Shown piece after piece: positions 1 to 7,703 of a DNA stretch of 26,846 nt. Numbering within the stretch: the first letter of the stretch is position 1; each line of letters begins with the position of its first letter. The position numbers were made by a program, and so were the translations under genes. This DNA comes from a virus. The stretch spans positions 1 to 26,846 of the IMG/VR virus record IMGVR_UViG_3300022200_004819; one strand, written 5' to 3'. The notes beneath the pieces are model-generated. The model saw nothing but the letters and a program-made list of their open reading frames with translations. It was not told where the DNA came from and made no database searches.

Positions 1-279
1 GACACATCCAGCGTCATATTTACCTATGACTTTGCTTTACAGGGGGTTGCGCCCGGAAAAAGGCAGTTCATAGAAATTGAGATAAATATAGACACATTGA
101 ACACCATTGATATGAATGATGAGCCAGCACCGACGCCATCCTCCGGAAAGATAAACAATATTCCATTCAGAGATTTCGTAAAACACTTGGAGAGTGCAGC
201 AAACAAGATGTTGATGGAAGATGTTTTTTCCCCAGCAAAATCTACAATGGATTTTTCGCTAAAGAAGGGTGGAAAGTAA
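1..279 (+). CDS. C-terminal part of an unidentified protein (5' truncated)
   Basis: The frame is open from base 1 to a TAA at 277-279, giving 92 residues of a gene that starts outside the window. A TTG at 97 could be read as a start, but the frame is open upstream of it with ordinary coding character, so a truncated gene is more likely. The visible part begins with beta-like, hydrophobic-alternating sequence, passes a Pro/Ser-rich stretch (EPAPTPSSGK) and ends with a helical segment and a basic tail (KKGGK). The stop is 3 nt before the next ATG, so it is co-transcribed with the prohead genes. In T4 the portal gene 20 lies in this position, but I do not recognise portal sequence here. No function is assigned. 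Confidence 0.55.
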   Translation, partial: DTSSVIFTYDFALQGVAPGKRQFIEIEINIDTLNTIDMNDEPAPTPSSGKINNIPFRDFVKHLESAANKMLMEDVFSPAKSTMDFSLKKGGK

Positions 280-282
280 ACA

Positions 283-519
283 ATGAAAAAATCAGAACTA
301 AGGGCAATTATCAAAGAGTGCATTCTTGAAGGATTATTTGATGCGGGTGGAGATGGAAGTCTTCACAAATTTAAATATGTATTATTAAATAAAGGAAATA
401 AAGTTGTAGAAATTGAAGCAGAAGATAATCATAAGGCATATGAAAAATTAGTTAAAAAATATGGAAAAGGACTCGATCCAATGTGGACCCATTTTGATGG
501 TAAAAAATTAAAATGGTAG
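283..519 (+). CDS. Small leader-tagged protein 1, putative internal head protein
   Basis: This 78-aa protein starts 3 nt after the preceding stop, with GGAAAG as ribosome site. It opens with the leader shared by six proteins in this window (MKKSELRAIIKEC). An I-L-E/G site at residues 14-17 matches the (L/I)xE cleavage rule of the T4 prohead protease gp21. The remaining ~60 residues are Lys-rich and probably fold as a small alpha/beta domain. The position just upstream of the protease, scaffold and capsid genes fits a prohead core or internal protein, as T4 IP proteins carry an N-terminal capsid-targeting sequence removed by gp21. The leader and its site are visible in the sequence. Packaging is inference, and the body matches no family I know. 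Confidence 0.75.
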   Translation: MKKSELRAIIKECILEGLFDAGGDGSLHKFKYVLLNKGNKVVEIEAEDNHKAYEKLVKKYGKGLDPMWTHFDGKKLKW

Positions 520-535
520 GGGGCGAACAGCAATT

Positions 536-589
536 ATGAAAAAATCAGAACTAAAGGCAATTATCAAAGAGTGTATTAAAGAAGAAATG
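536..589 (+). repeat. 54-bp direct repeat, copy 1 (leader coding sequence)
   Basis: Bases 536-589 are identical to 903-956 and end abruptly on both sides: 535 is T against G at 902, and 590 is A against G at 957. The repeat starts exactly at the ATG and covers the 18 leader codons only. A diverged version begins at 283, with one mismatch in its first 38 nt. Confidence 0.95.
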
Positions 590-898
590 ATATTAGAGTT
601 TAAGGGTGGGGGACCAGAGATGAAGAGATTCATTGAACTAACCGATCCGGGGGCAGATTTAAGTAATTCTGAAATAGTGGAACTAGACAAGCTAATTCAG
701 AAATATACAAACCAAGGAAAATTGGATGATATGTGGGCAGCAGCATCCAAGGCACATTTTGGTCGGGCGAATAATCAAGGTTCGGGTAGTGGAGATAGTT
801 TGAATTGGTTTAACACCAAGAGAATAACAAAACAAGGAAAGCTCCACAAACAGGATGTTGAATCATTGAAGAATAGAATAAGAGCCAGAAGGGGTTAA
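536..898 (+). CDS. Small leader-tagged protein 2, putative internal head protein
   Basis: This 120-aa protein opens with the leader MKKSELKAIIKECIKEE. I-L-E at residues 19-21 is a candidate gp21-type cleavage point, directly before a Gly-rich linker (FKGGG). The body is helical and becomes strongly basic at its C-terminus (KNRIRARRG), as expected of a DNA-associated internal protein. The first 54 nt are identical to those of the gene at 903, so the leader was copied as DNA between genes with unrelated bodies. The ribosome site is AGGGGG about 10 nt before the ATG. Body function is unknown. Confidence 0.75.
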   Translation: MKKSELKAIIKECIKEEMILEFKGGGPEMKRFIELTDPGADLSNSEIVELDKLIQKYTNQGKLDDMWAAASKAHFGRANNQGSGSGDSLNWFNTKRITKQGKLHKQDVESLKNRIRARRG

Positions 899-902
899 TT
901 TG

Positions 903-956
903 ATGAAAAAATCAGAACTAAAGGCAATTATCAAAGAGTGTATTAAAGAAGAAATG
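903..956 (+). repeat. 54-bp direct repeat, copy 2 (leader coding sequence)
   Basis: Perfect copy of 536-589, starting at the ATG of the third leader-tagged gene. Identity stops at the end of the leader, so only this module is shared. Confidence 0.95.
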
Positions 957-1154
957 GGTACGATTAAAGAAGGCGGCTTGGGGGACGTGAAGCAGGCAAT
1001 GGATGCTGCCAAAGCGTTTGCAAAGATTGAGGGAAACAGCAAAGCTATGGCAGCACTAAAAAACATGAACAAGGATCCACAAGCGTTTGATACAATAATT
1101 AAGAAGCTCCTTTCGCCACAAGAATATAAAGCAGTAAAAGAATTGATGAAATAA
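903..1154 (+). CDS. Small leader-tagged protein 3, putative internal head protein
   Basis: The ATG at 903 is preferred over a TTG at 900 because it aligns the leader with the sister proteins and has AAGGGG upstream. The 83-aa product has the leader MKKSELKAIIKECIKEE and then T-I-K-E/G-G, with the glutamate at residue 23. This is a textbook (L/I)xE/G site for a gp21-type protease. The rest is helical, Ala/Lys-rich and without cysteines. It sits 22 nt upstream of the protease gene and is presumably co-expressed with it. I see no known domain after the leader; a small prohead core protein in the sense of T4 gp67/gp68 is an alternative to an injected internal protein. Confidence 0.75.
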   Translation: MKKSELKAIIKECIKEEMGTIKEGGLGDVKQAMDAAKAFAKIEGNSKAMAALKNMNKDPQAFDTIIKKLLSPQEYKAVKELMK

Positions 1155-1175
1155 TGCAATGTAAGGATTGATTAG

Positions 1176-1766
1176 ATGAAAAAATGCGTCATAACTGAAT
1201 GGTATGAGCTTGAATTAGATAAGGACTTGATACGGGAATCGCAAGAAAACCCGAGCAAACCTCTTATTATACAGGACAAGCTTCTACAAAAAGCAAACAC
1301 CAAAAATGCTAATGGTAGAATTTACCCCCGTGAAGTTTTGTTTCGCGAGGTCGGTAAATATAAGACAATGGTTGATGAACGCAGAGCGTTGGGAGAATTG
1401 GACCATCCGGACAGTCCTGTTGTTGAATTAAAAAATGTATCGCATATCATAACTGACATATATGTAAATGAAGATGAAGTTAGAGGAACCCTTGAAATAC
1501 TCAATACGCCTCCGGGTAGAATTTTGAGGGATATTGTTGAACAGGGAGTAAAGATAGGAATAAGCTCAAGAGGAATTGGCTCCCTACAACAGGAAGACGG
1601 AAGCAATATTGTTCAAGACGATTTCGAATTGATCGCCTTTGACGCGGTTTCATCACCTTCTACCCCCGGAGCATATTTAGTAGAAGGTTTAACTAGAGAA
1701 ATTGATAGATTCAATAACCTACGCAATATCCTTCATGGGATATTGAAAGATTCTTACTTTAGATAG
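1176..1766 (+). CDS. 21: Prohead core protease (T4 gp21 family)
   Basis: The 196-aa product is the maturation protease that cuts scaffold, capsid and internal proteins inside the prohead after (L/I)xE. Visible family signatures are NGRIYP (47-51), GELDHP with the likely catalytic His77, GISSRG with the likely nucleophile Ser130 (or 131), and a conserved block around D156 followed by SSPSTPGAY. The length is typical of the family. The order protease, scaffold, capsid is the T4 order. Candidate substrates with matching sites are encoded on both sides: gp22, gp23 and the six leader-tagged proteins. AAGGA precedes the ATG. Confidence in the family is high; the exact catalytic residues are inferred by motif. 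Confidence 0.93.
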   Translation: MKKCVITEWYELELDKDLIRESQENPSKPLIIQDKLLQKANTKNANGRIYPREVLFREVGKYKTMVDERRALGELDHPDSPVVELKNVSHIITDIYVNEDEVRGTLEILNTPPGRILRDIVEQGVKIGISSRGIGSLQQEDGSNIVQDDFELIAFDAVSSPSTPGAYLVEGLTREIDRFNNLRNILHGILKDSYFR

Positions 1767-1778
1767 GAGAAACAAATA

Positions 1779-3134
1779 ATGGGAAAGAAGAAACTTATTG
1801 AGGAAGCATTGATTGAGGCAAAAGAACTAGAGCGTGCTTCGATCCAAAATGCTACAAATATGGTCATTGAGTCATTCCAGCCGAATTTTGTGGACTTCTT
1901 CAAGGGCGTCCTTAACGAAGTTGATGATATGGAAATGGATGACGAATTTGAAGATGAGGAACTTGAGGAAGGAAACGAACACGACATGGGCAAAGAGCCA
2001 GACCCCGGCCGCAGAGGAACAGACCCCGCCATCGATGATGATGAGGAAGCTTTTGGTGAGGAAGCTCTTGGTGAAGGTCAATACGACGATGTTAGTGGCG
2101 ATGCCACACCCGAAAAGGGACAAGCGGGACTACCAAACAAGCCAGCAGTTAAGAAGGTTGGTAAGGGTGGATGGGAAGACGAAGGTTCCGCAGGACTTTC
2201 CCAATCAACAAGTAGAGAAAGCCAGAAAGGAACTCCATCAACCAAAAACGTCGGAGACGGAGGTTGGGAGGATGAAGGTTCCGCAGGATATTCAGCCGCA
2301 GACCCCGAAAAGGGTGGCAAGAATGGTCTGAATAATGTTCCTGCTGCAAAGGTTGTTAAAGAGGCTGAAGATGAGGAATCAGAGGAAGATTTCGAAATTC
2401 CAGACGATCTTTTCGACGACGAAGATGAGGATATGGAATTCTCGGATGACGAAAATGATATTGATATCGATGTGAAAGATGACTTCGGTGATGATGAGTC
2501 CGAAGACGAACTCGGGGAAAATGATGAAGATGAGTTTGAACCCGAGGAAGACGATCTAGAGCTTTCAGACGATTCAGGTCTAGAAGATGACGATGATGAA
2601 GAAATTGATCTCGACATTGAGGAAGATGACTTTGAGGATGAAGAAAGCCTAGAGGGAGACCCACTAGATAACATGGACCTTGACGATGAGGATGAGTTTG
2701 AGGAAGGACTCTATATGCGTAAAGAGGGAGAATTCCAGAAGGTAACTCCGGCGGAATATCTCAAGACCCGTCTTGGTGAATTAGAGGAAGAAAACGAAAA
2801 GCTTTCAAATGCTTTGAATGCCTTGGGCGAACAACTCCAAGAGACTCACCTTTTCAACGCAAAGTTGGCACACCTTAACAAGCTATATATGTCGGGTGCG
2901 TTTAGCAACGGAGAAAAGGAAAGTATTGCGGAGCGGTTAGATATTTGCGAGTCAGTCGATGAGGTTAAGCGAGCATATAAGAACATTGTCATTGAGACAA
3001 GAAACAGAAACCCATTGGATGATTTCAGCAACATGATTAAGGAAAACAGGACTGCCAAAAAGGCAAAGACAGAAAACATTTATGAGTCCACAGACGTTGC
3101 GCGTATGCGTAGCATCATGGACAAGTTAGGATAA
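1779..3134 (+). CDS. 22: Prohead scaffold / core protein (T4 gp22-like), extended acidic form
   Basis: The 451-aa product lies between protease and capsid genes, the position of T4 gene 22, and has a good AGGAGA ribosome site. Three regions are visible: an N-terminal helix (1-50) with L-I-E/A at 11-14 as a candidate protease site; a very acidic low-complexity middle (about 50-310, mostly D/E/S); and a C-terminal helical coiled-coil-like part (about 325-450) that should be the assembly-active end. The acidic middle holds two copies of GGWEDEGSAG (130-139 and 161-170), each inside a longer similar unit. T4 gp22 is about 270 aa, so this one is enlarged mainly by the acidic part. The scaffold builds the core inside the prohead and is degraded before DNA packaging. 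Confidence 0.85.
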   Translation: MGKKKLIEEALIEAKELERASIQNATNMVIESFQPNFVDFFKGVLNEVDDMEMDDEFEDEELEEGNEHDMGKEPDPGRRGTDPAIDDDEEAFGEEALGEGQYDDVSGDATPEKGQAGLPNKPAVKKVGKGGWEDEGSAGLSQSTSRESQKGTPSTKNVGDGGWEDEGSAGYSAADPEKGGKNGLNNVPAAKVVKEAEDEESEEDFEIPDDLFDDEDEDMEFSDDENDIDIDVKDDFGDDESEDELGENDEDEFEPEEDDLELSDDSGLEDDDDEEIDLDIEEDDFEDEESLEGDPLDNMDLDDEDEFEEGLYMRKEGEFQKVTPAEYLKTRLGELEEENEKLSNALNALGEQLQETHLFNAKLAHLNKLYMSGAFSNGEKESIAERLDICESVDEVKRAYKNIVIETRNRNPLDDFSNMIKENRTAKKAKTENIYESTDVARMRSIMDKLG

Positions 3135-3150
3135 AAAGGAGAGTATTACT

Positions 3151-4665
3151 ATGGGACAACTTTTAAACAGTGGTCAAGTAGGCAACATTCAGGTTAAGGC
3201 TCTACAGGAACAGCGTCAACTAGTTGAATCGCGTTGGAGCAAGACAGGTCTTTTGGAGGGTTTGTCGGGCGAAAATCGTAAGAACATCGCGCAGTTGTTG
3301 GAGAATCAGGCAGGGAGCCTACTTTCAGAAGCAGACAACAGTACCAGCAACGTTGCTGGATTTGATATCATCGTATTCCCAATGGTCCGCCGTGTATTCA
3401 GCAGACTATTGGCAAACGAAATCGTTTCGGTTCAACCATTGAACCTACCATCCGGTCTATTGTTCTATCTGGACAATCAGATTGATACTAGCGCAAGCAG
3501 AGTTGGAAACTCATATAGCAGCGTCTATGATGCTCACTATGACAACGCCGGACATGATTATTCATTCGGTAGTGCAACAACCACCACTGTCACAGTTAGT
3601 GGAGTCTCGGGTGGATCAACTGCGGTGGTACTCCCGTATAGTGGCGGAGAGGCCAGCCTTGCATCACTTAGAATAATCGCTTACTCTGCCAGCAACGGGA
3701 CCGATGCTTGGTCGGCGGCAACTGATTTCGCGCTGGCACCGCAAACGTGGACAGAGGATCTATTTGAGAGCAATCAGATCGCAGTCATACTTCCAACTAG
3801 CGGTACGGGTCATGTTGACGCAGGTCATGAAGTGGCAATCGCTGGCGCAAGCTGCCAGTATGAGACTTACAAGGATCTAGAGGCATCCAGCGAAATGACG
3901 GAAGTCAAGTTGATCGTAACTTCGACAACTGTATCAACCACAACCCGTAAGATGAAGGCACACTGGACGCCAGAACTCTCACAGGATTTGGCAGCATACC
4001 ATAGCATCGACGCCGAAGCAGAGTTGACTGCTTTGCTTTCGGAAGAGCTTGCTGCTGAGATCGACCGTGAGATCATCCGCGACTTGATCCGCGTAGCACC
4101 TTTCCAGACTTCATGGAGTTATGATAAGAGTGCGTCGGTGATAAGAGTTGACGGAACGACTGTTGCGGCAGACCCGGCAAGTGGCTATGTCACTCAGAAG
4201 GAATGGAACCAGACCTTGATGACTCAGATCAACAAGGTGTCTGCTATGATCCACAAGGCAATGCTACGTGGTGGCGCAAACTGGATTGTTTGCTCCACTG
4301 AAGTTGGTTCCGTACTTGAGGATGTTGAAAAATTCCATGCCATCAACCGTGACGACGATTTCCAGTTCAACATGGGTATCGAGCAGATCGGTACTCTTGG
4401 AAGTCGTTATGTCGTTTACAAGGATCCGTACCTACCAGAGTGGGTATGCTTGGTCGGTCATAAGGGTAAGACCTTCATGGATACTGGATATGTGTATGCA
4501 CCATACATCCCATTCCAGCTAACCCCTGTGGTACTTGACCCGGATGACTTCACACCACGTAAGGGTATCATGACCCGTTACGCGAAGAAGGTCGTAAACA
4601 ACAAGTACTATGGTCTAGTGCGTGTTGTGTTCCCGACAAGTTATCATGTTGTGAACGCAATATAA
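3151..4665 (+). CDS. 23: Major capsid protein (T4 gp23 family)
   Basis: The 504-aa product is close to the 521 aa of T4 gp23, follows the scaffold gene and has a strong AAGGAG ribosome site. The N-terminus resembles the T4 delta-domain and contains L-S-E60/A61 inside a GSLLSEAD context, matching the gp21 cleavage rule and the position of the T4 cut after residue 65. Just after it comes FDIIVFPMVRRVF, a conserved HK97-fold capsid start in this family. The codons are cleaner and more GC-rich than in neighbouring small genes, as expected for the most highly expressed gene. A strong terminator follows. Confidence 0.95.
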   Translation: MGQLLNSGQVGNIQVKALQEQRQLVESRWSKTGLLEGLSGENRKNIAQLLENQAGSLLSEADNSTSNVAGFDIIVFPMVRRVFSRLLANEIVSVQPLNLPSGLLFYLDNQIDTSASRVGNSYSSVYDAHYDNAGHDYSFGSATTTTVTVSGVSGGSTAVVLPYSGGEASLASLRIIAYSASNGTDAWSAATDFALAPQTWTEDLFESNQIAVILPTSGTGHVDAGHEVAIAGASCQYETYKDLEASSEMTEVKLIVTSTTVSTTTRKMKAHWTPELSQDLAAYHSIDAEAELTALLSEELAAEIDREIIRDLIRVAPFQTSWSYDKSASVIRVDGTTVAADPASGYVTQKEWNQTLMTQINKVSAMIHKAMLRGGANWIVCSTEVGSVLEDVEKFHAINRDDDFQFNMGIEQIGTLGSRYVVYKDPYLPEWVCLVGHKGKTFMDTGYVYAPYIPFQLTPVVLDPDDFTPRKGIMTRYAKKVVNNKYYGLVRVVFPTSYHVVNAI

Positions 4666-4689
4666 TTTTGACTTCATAGTAGTCGAGTG

Positions 4690-4725
4690 TGGGGGAACTT
4701 AGGTTCCCCCATTCTTTTTGTTTTT
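4690..4725 (+). terminator. Rho-independent terminator after gp23
   Basis: GGGGGAAC (4691-4698) pairs with GTTCCCCC (4703-4710) around a TTAG loop, with an extra T-A pair at the base. A T-rich tract (4712-4725) follows. The rest of the 151-nt gap up to 4816 is AT-rich; it holds TATAAT at 4731-4736 without a matching -35, and I cannot assign a promoter there with confidence. Confidence 0.9.
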
Positions 4726-4816
4726 GTCTGTATAATTATGATTGGTTGATTAACTAAATGTGGGATGATTTTATAGAATAATTGGTGATATTTAAGTAAG
4801 AACAAGGGAGAACTTT

Positions 4817-5923
4817 ATGGCAGACTATACGCTTGCAGATACAGAGGTTCAACAAATTCGCTCCTACGTTGAAGCGATGTTTGGCGCACCCGTAGTTTCT
4901 ATTGAATTGTCAGGAAATCACTATGAGTATGCATTCAATAATGCGATAGAGGAATTCAGTCAGTTTATTAATCAATGGGCAATCCGTAGTAATATGGCAA
5001 ATGCCCTCGGTCTTCAGACAGATCAAGATTTCACAGAGAGATGGGTTTCCCAAAACTTTGAGTTTGCCAAGTCTTTTGCAAGAGCTTATTCGGAACAATT
5101 GAACATTGGCGGTGAAGTCCCCATATACAAAGACTACTTCACATTGAGCGAGAACAAGCAGGTTTATTATCTCCCAAACGACATCACCATCAACGAAATC
5201 ATGTGGCAGTCCCCGCCAGCAATAGCGAGGTACTTGATCGACCCGAACAATAACCCCGCTTGGGTCCAGCATGAGTTTGGTTGGGGATACATGGGATATT
5301 CATTTCAATACATTACCCCATTGCACTTTACATTGCAGTTGGCAAACGCAACAGAAATGAGACATAGAATTTATCGTGGCGACTTTGAGTATGCAATAAG
5401 ACCCGCTCCAGCGGATGCAACCAGATCTGCTCCCGATACAACAGCCCAAACTAAGAATGCTGTTTACATTTACCCACCACCGAAAGAACAGTATAATCAA
5501 GCGCACGTTTGGTATTTCTATAAGAAGGACAGCGATACAAATCTTTACTCCAAGCAGGGCCGCGGTGAGTTTATAAACAACCCCGGAACTATTCAATATG
5601 ATGAGATTCCATATAGTGCGTTCAACTCCCCAGCGCAAAGATGGGTTAAGAAGTACACGTTGGCAACATGTAAAGAAATACTTGGTCGCATACGGAGTAA
5701 GTTTTCAGAATTACCAATACCAGACGCAACGGTTACACTTGATGGGGAGACTCTTGTTGCAGAAGCTCAGTCTGAAAAAGATAAGCTTTTCGAGTATTTA
5801 AAAGAAGAACTCGAAAAGGTAGATGTTGGAAATATGATTGAAGGGGATGCAGCAAACGCAGAGAACATAAATAAACAGTTGTCTTATAATCCAATGGGAA
5901 TATATACATTTGGTGGAGGATAA
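4817..5923 (+). CDS. 13: Neck / head completion protein (T4 gp13-like)
   Basis: The 368-aa product follows the capsid terminator and is read from AGGGAGA plus ATG. The N-terminal helical part (about 1-100) is followed by a beta-rich middle. The segment around 285-335 (WVKKYTLATCKEILGRIRSK, then LPIPDATVTLDG) resembles the conserved C-terminal block of gp13-type neck proteins in marine T4-like phages. It would bind below the portal and close the filled head. It is longer than T4 gp13 (309 aa). Context supports the call: neck and tail-terminator-like genes and the sheath follow. The gene number is from motif memory, so moderate confidence. Confidence 0.65.
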   Translation: MADYTLADTEVQQIRSYVEAMFGAPVVSIELSGNHYEYAFNNAIEEFSQFINQWAIRSNMANALGLQTDQDFTERWVSQNFEFAKSFARAYSEQLNIGGEVPIYKDYFTLSENKQVYYLPNDITINEIMWQSPPAIARYLIDPNNNPAWVQHEFGWGYMGYSFQYITPLHFTLQLANATEMRHRIYRGDFEYAIRPAPADATRSAPDTTAQTKNAVYIYPPPKEQYNQAHVWYFYKKDSDTNLYSKQGRGEFINNPGTIQYDEIPYSAFNSPAQRWVKKYTLATCKEILGRIRSKFSELPIPDATVTLDGETLVAEAQSEKDKLFEYLKEELEKVDVGNMIEGDAANAENINKQLSYNPMGIYTFGGG

Positions 5924-5925
5924 AA

Positions 5926-6225
5926 ATGAAGCGTAGCGAATTAAAGGAGTTCATAAAGGAATGTATCAAAGAGGTAATGAATGAACTCAACGAGGAAAAA
6001 GAGCGCGACTACAAGAAAGAGTATGAGAACTATCATAGCAAACCAGAACAAAAGAAAAACCGTGCCATGCGTAATAATGCCAGACGAAGGTTTGAGCGCG
6101 AAGGACGTGTTCATAAAGGCGATGGAAAGGATGTTGACCACAAGCGCAAGTTGCGTAGTGGTGGAACAAATAGCGATTCCAACTTGAGAGTTAGAAGTGT
6201 TAAAGCTAATAGAGGGGATAAGTGA
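5926..6225 (+). CDS. Leader-tagged protein 4 with HNH-like C-terminal domain
   Basis: The 99-aa protein starts 2 nt after the gp13-like stop, using GGAGG inside that gene. Residues 1-16 are the shared leader (MKRSELKEFIKECIKE), with I-K-E at 14-16 and L-N-E at 21-23 as candidate protease sites. The following segment is highly charged and basic. The C-terminal 35 residues read GDGKDVDHKRKLRSGGT, then NLRV and a final NR, which matches the compact HNH-type pattern D-H...GG...N-L...N. The three conserved polar positions are present, but there are no zinc cysteines. If the leader is a capsid-targeting sequence, this would be a nuclease packaged with the genome and delivered at infection. That role is inference. 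Confidence 0.7.
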   Translation: MKRSELKEFIKECIKEVMNELNEEKERDYKKEYENYHSKPEQKKNRAMRNNARRRFEREGRVHKGDGKDVDHKRKLRSGGTNSDSNLRVRSVKANRGDK

Positions 6226-6524
6226 TGAGAAAATCAGAACTACGATTATTAATTAGAGAATGCATTGCAGAAGAATTAAACGAAGCCCGAGAAATCAAAC
6301 TTCCTGTGAAGGCAAAGGATAATCACGGTCATAAGTACGATGTTGTAATTGCGTACAGGAATGGTAAGCCAATTCTAAACGTAAAAGGCACACCGGGAAC
6401 GTGGTATATCGATACACTAAAGAAACACAGGGGAAATATACTTTCAATTGACTCTGGTCAGGGGTGGGACTTGATTAACTTCAATGAGGTATTTAAAGCA
6501 GCAATAAATGCCCTAAAAAAATAA
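6225..6524 (+). CDS. Leader-tagged protein 5, unknown body
   Basis: The ATG at 6225 overlaps the previous stop (TGATG) and places the leader MRKSELRLLIRECIAEE in register with its relatives; the GTG at 6222 is less likely. L-N-E20/A21 is a perfect (L/I)xE/A site for a gp21-type protease. The mature part would be about 79 residues, probably a small beta-rich domain (YDVVIAYRNGKPILNVKG, then a WYIDTL segment), with a Lys-rich end. Translational coupling with the HNH-like gene suggests joint expression. I do not recognise the domain. Confidence 0.72.
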   Translation: MRKSELRLLIRECIAEELNEAREIKLPVKAKDNHGHKYDVVIAYRNGKPILNVKGTPGTWYIDTLKKHRGNILSIDSGQGWDLINFNEVFKAAINALKK

Positions 6525-6557
6525 AAAGTAGAATATTTTCAATCAAGGGAGACTTCA

Positions 6558-6998
6558 ATGAAAAAATCAGAACTAAAGAATATGATAAAGGACATCTTAA
6601 GAGAAACAATTTTTGAAAGTAAACCCATCATAAAGGAAGCAAAAGCACCAGATAATTCTGTTCATGGATGTGTTGGGCTAGTTGCTATGCCAATGTTAGA
6701 AAAGATAATGAAGAAGTTCGTACCAAAGAAGTACGTCACGTTCAAGCGTTGGCAAACCGCCGGATATGGATTGTGGCTCATTGAGTTTGATGGATACACT
6801 AGATCCGACATTGGTGTAAGTGGATGGGTAAGTCTAATTGCTCCCGGTGGGGCGATTAAACACTGGCAAGTGCAACTAGAGTTCACCGACGCCATGAAGG
6901 GAAAGGTGGATGAAACATATGAGTTCTCGCCAAGCGTTGATTGGACTCCAACATTCGAAAACGCCGCCAAGAGACTAAAGCAGTGGGTGGAAATGTAA
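6558..6998 (+). CDS. Leader-tagged protein 6, unknown body
   Basis: The 146-aa product is read from AAGGGAGA plus ATG. Its leader is the most diverged of the six (MKKSELKNMIKDILRET) and is followed by I-F-E20 and I-I-K-E27/A28 as candidate protease sites. The body has about 115 residues with many Trp/Tyr/Phe and Gly turns (YGLWLIEFDGYTR, GVSGWVSLIAPGG), suggesting a beta-sheet fold, and ends in a helix. It lies between gp13- and gp14-like neck genes, so a virion role is plausible. No family recognised. Confidence 0.72.
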   Translation: MKKSELKNMIKDILRETIFESKPIIKEAKAPDNSVHGCVGLVAMPMLEKIMKKFVPKKYVTFKRWQTAGYGLWLIEFDGYTRSDIGVSGWVSLIAPGGAIKHWQVQLEFTDAMKGKVDETYEFSPSVDWTPTFENAAKRLKQWVEM

Positions 6999-6999
6999 A

Positions 7000-7485
7000 A
7001 TGGCATATTCTGGACTATCAACTTGGTTTAAGGATGCGGAAGAAACCTTATTCAACAACCTTGGTCGTGAGTTGGTGGAAACACTAATAACTCAGCACTT
7101 CACATTGTATAGAATAGACTCAGAAACAACAGAGTCTAATTTTTATGGTGAGAGTAAGAGTAAATCATATCTTGAACCAATTGATGTCATTTCCAGAATA
7201 CAAATACAAGATACAGACGTGTATTCGGAAGGTGGAGTTCGTAGAATGTCCAAGGGGGACATGTCTGCGTGGGTATATCTCCAACACATGACCGAACTCG
7301 GTATAGAAATCAATGTTGGAGATTTTATTGGATACGCTGGGAAATTCTACGAGGTATATGATCCCGGCTATAATAAGGATTCGATAAAGAGGAAATTTGC
7401 TGGCGATAGGGAGTATTATAGAGAGATACTTGCAAAGGTAGTTTCGCCGGATATATTCAAATCAACAGTATTAGAGAATGAATAA
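7000..7485 (+). CDS. Probable neck protein (T4 gp14-like position)
   Basis: This 161-aa protein starts one base after the preceding stop. Features are an N-terminal amphipathic helix, a central beta-rich part containing FYGESKSKSYLEPIDV and INVGDFIGYAGKFYEVYDPG, and a helical tail. The pattern of a defined depth followed by G-K-F-Y-E-V resembles head-closure/neck proteins, and the place between gp13-like and gp15-like genes is that of T4 gene 14. T4 gp14 is longer (256 aa), so this may be a shortened or non-orthologous neck component. Moderate to low confidence in the specific identity; high confidence that it is a real gene. Confidence 0.5.
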   Translation: MAYSGLSTWFKDAEETLFNNLGRELVETLITQHFTLYRIDSETTESNFYGESKSKSYLEPIDVISRIQIQDTDVYSEGGVRRMSKGDMSAWVYLQHMTELGIEINVGDFIGYAGKFYEVYDPGYNKDSIKRKFAGDREYYREILAKVVSPDIFKSTVLENE

Positions 7486-7703
7486 TGAATGAACTAGAAA
7501 GAATGTTATTTCTTATATCGGAAGATAAGTCTACCGGCGAATTAAAGTCTTTAGCCCAAGATATTATGTATGACGCAATAAATGAATATACCAAGTATTG
7601 GCCTGAAACTTATGGGGACGAAGTTTCCTCAAAAGATCGCGCCAAGGTTAATCAGTGGTTAGATAAATACAGAAAACGGTTAAATAAGATTATAGGATTT
7701 TAA
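7485..7703 (+). CDS. Small protein of unknown function in the neck gene cluster
   Basis: 72 aa, overlapping the previous stop by one base (TAATG), so translationally coupled to the gp14-like gene. It is predicted helical, Lys/Glu-rich, with no cysteines, membrane segment or known motif. It lacks the leader seen in other small proteins here. Confidence 0.6.
   Translation: MNELERMLFLISEDKSTGELKSLAQDIMYDAINEYTKYWPETYGDEVSSKDRAKVNQWLDKYRKRLNKIIGF

Noticed and set aside
2078-2674. Minus-strand open frame of 198 codons, very Ser-rich
   Set aside because: It is the antisense of the Asp/Glu-rich part of the scaffold gene; GAT/GAA/GAG codons give Ser-rich antisense frames without stops. No ribosome site.
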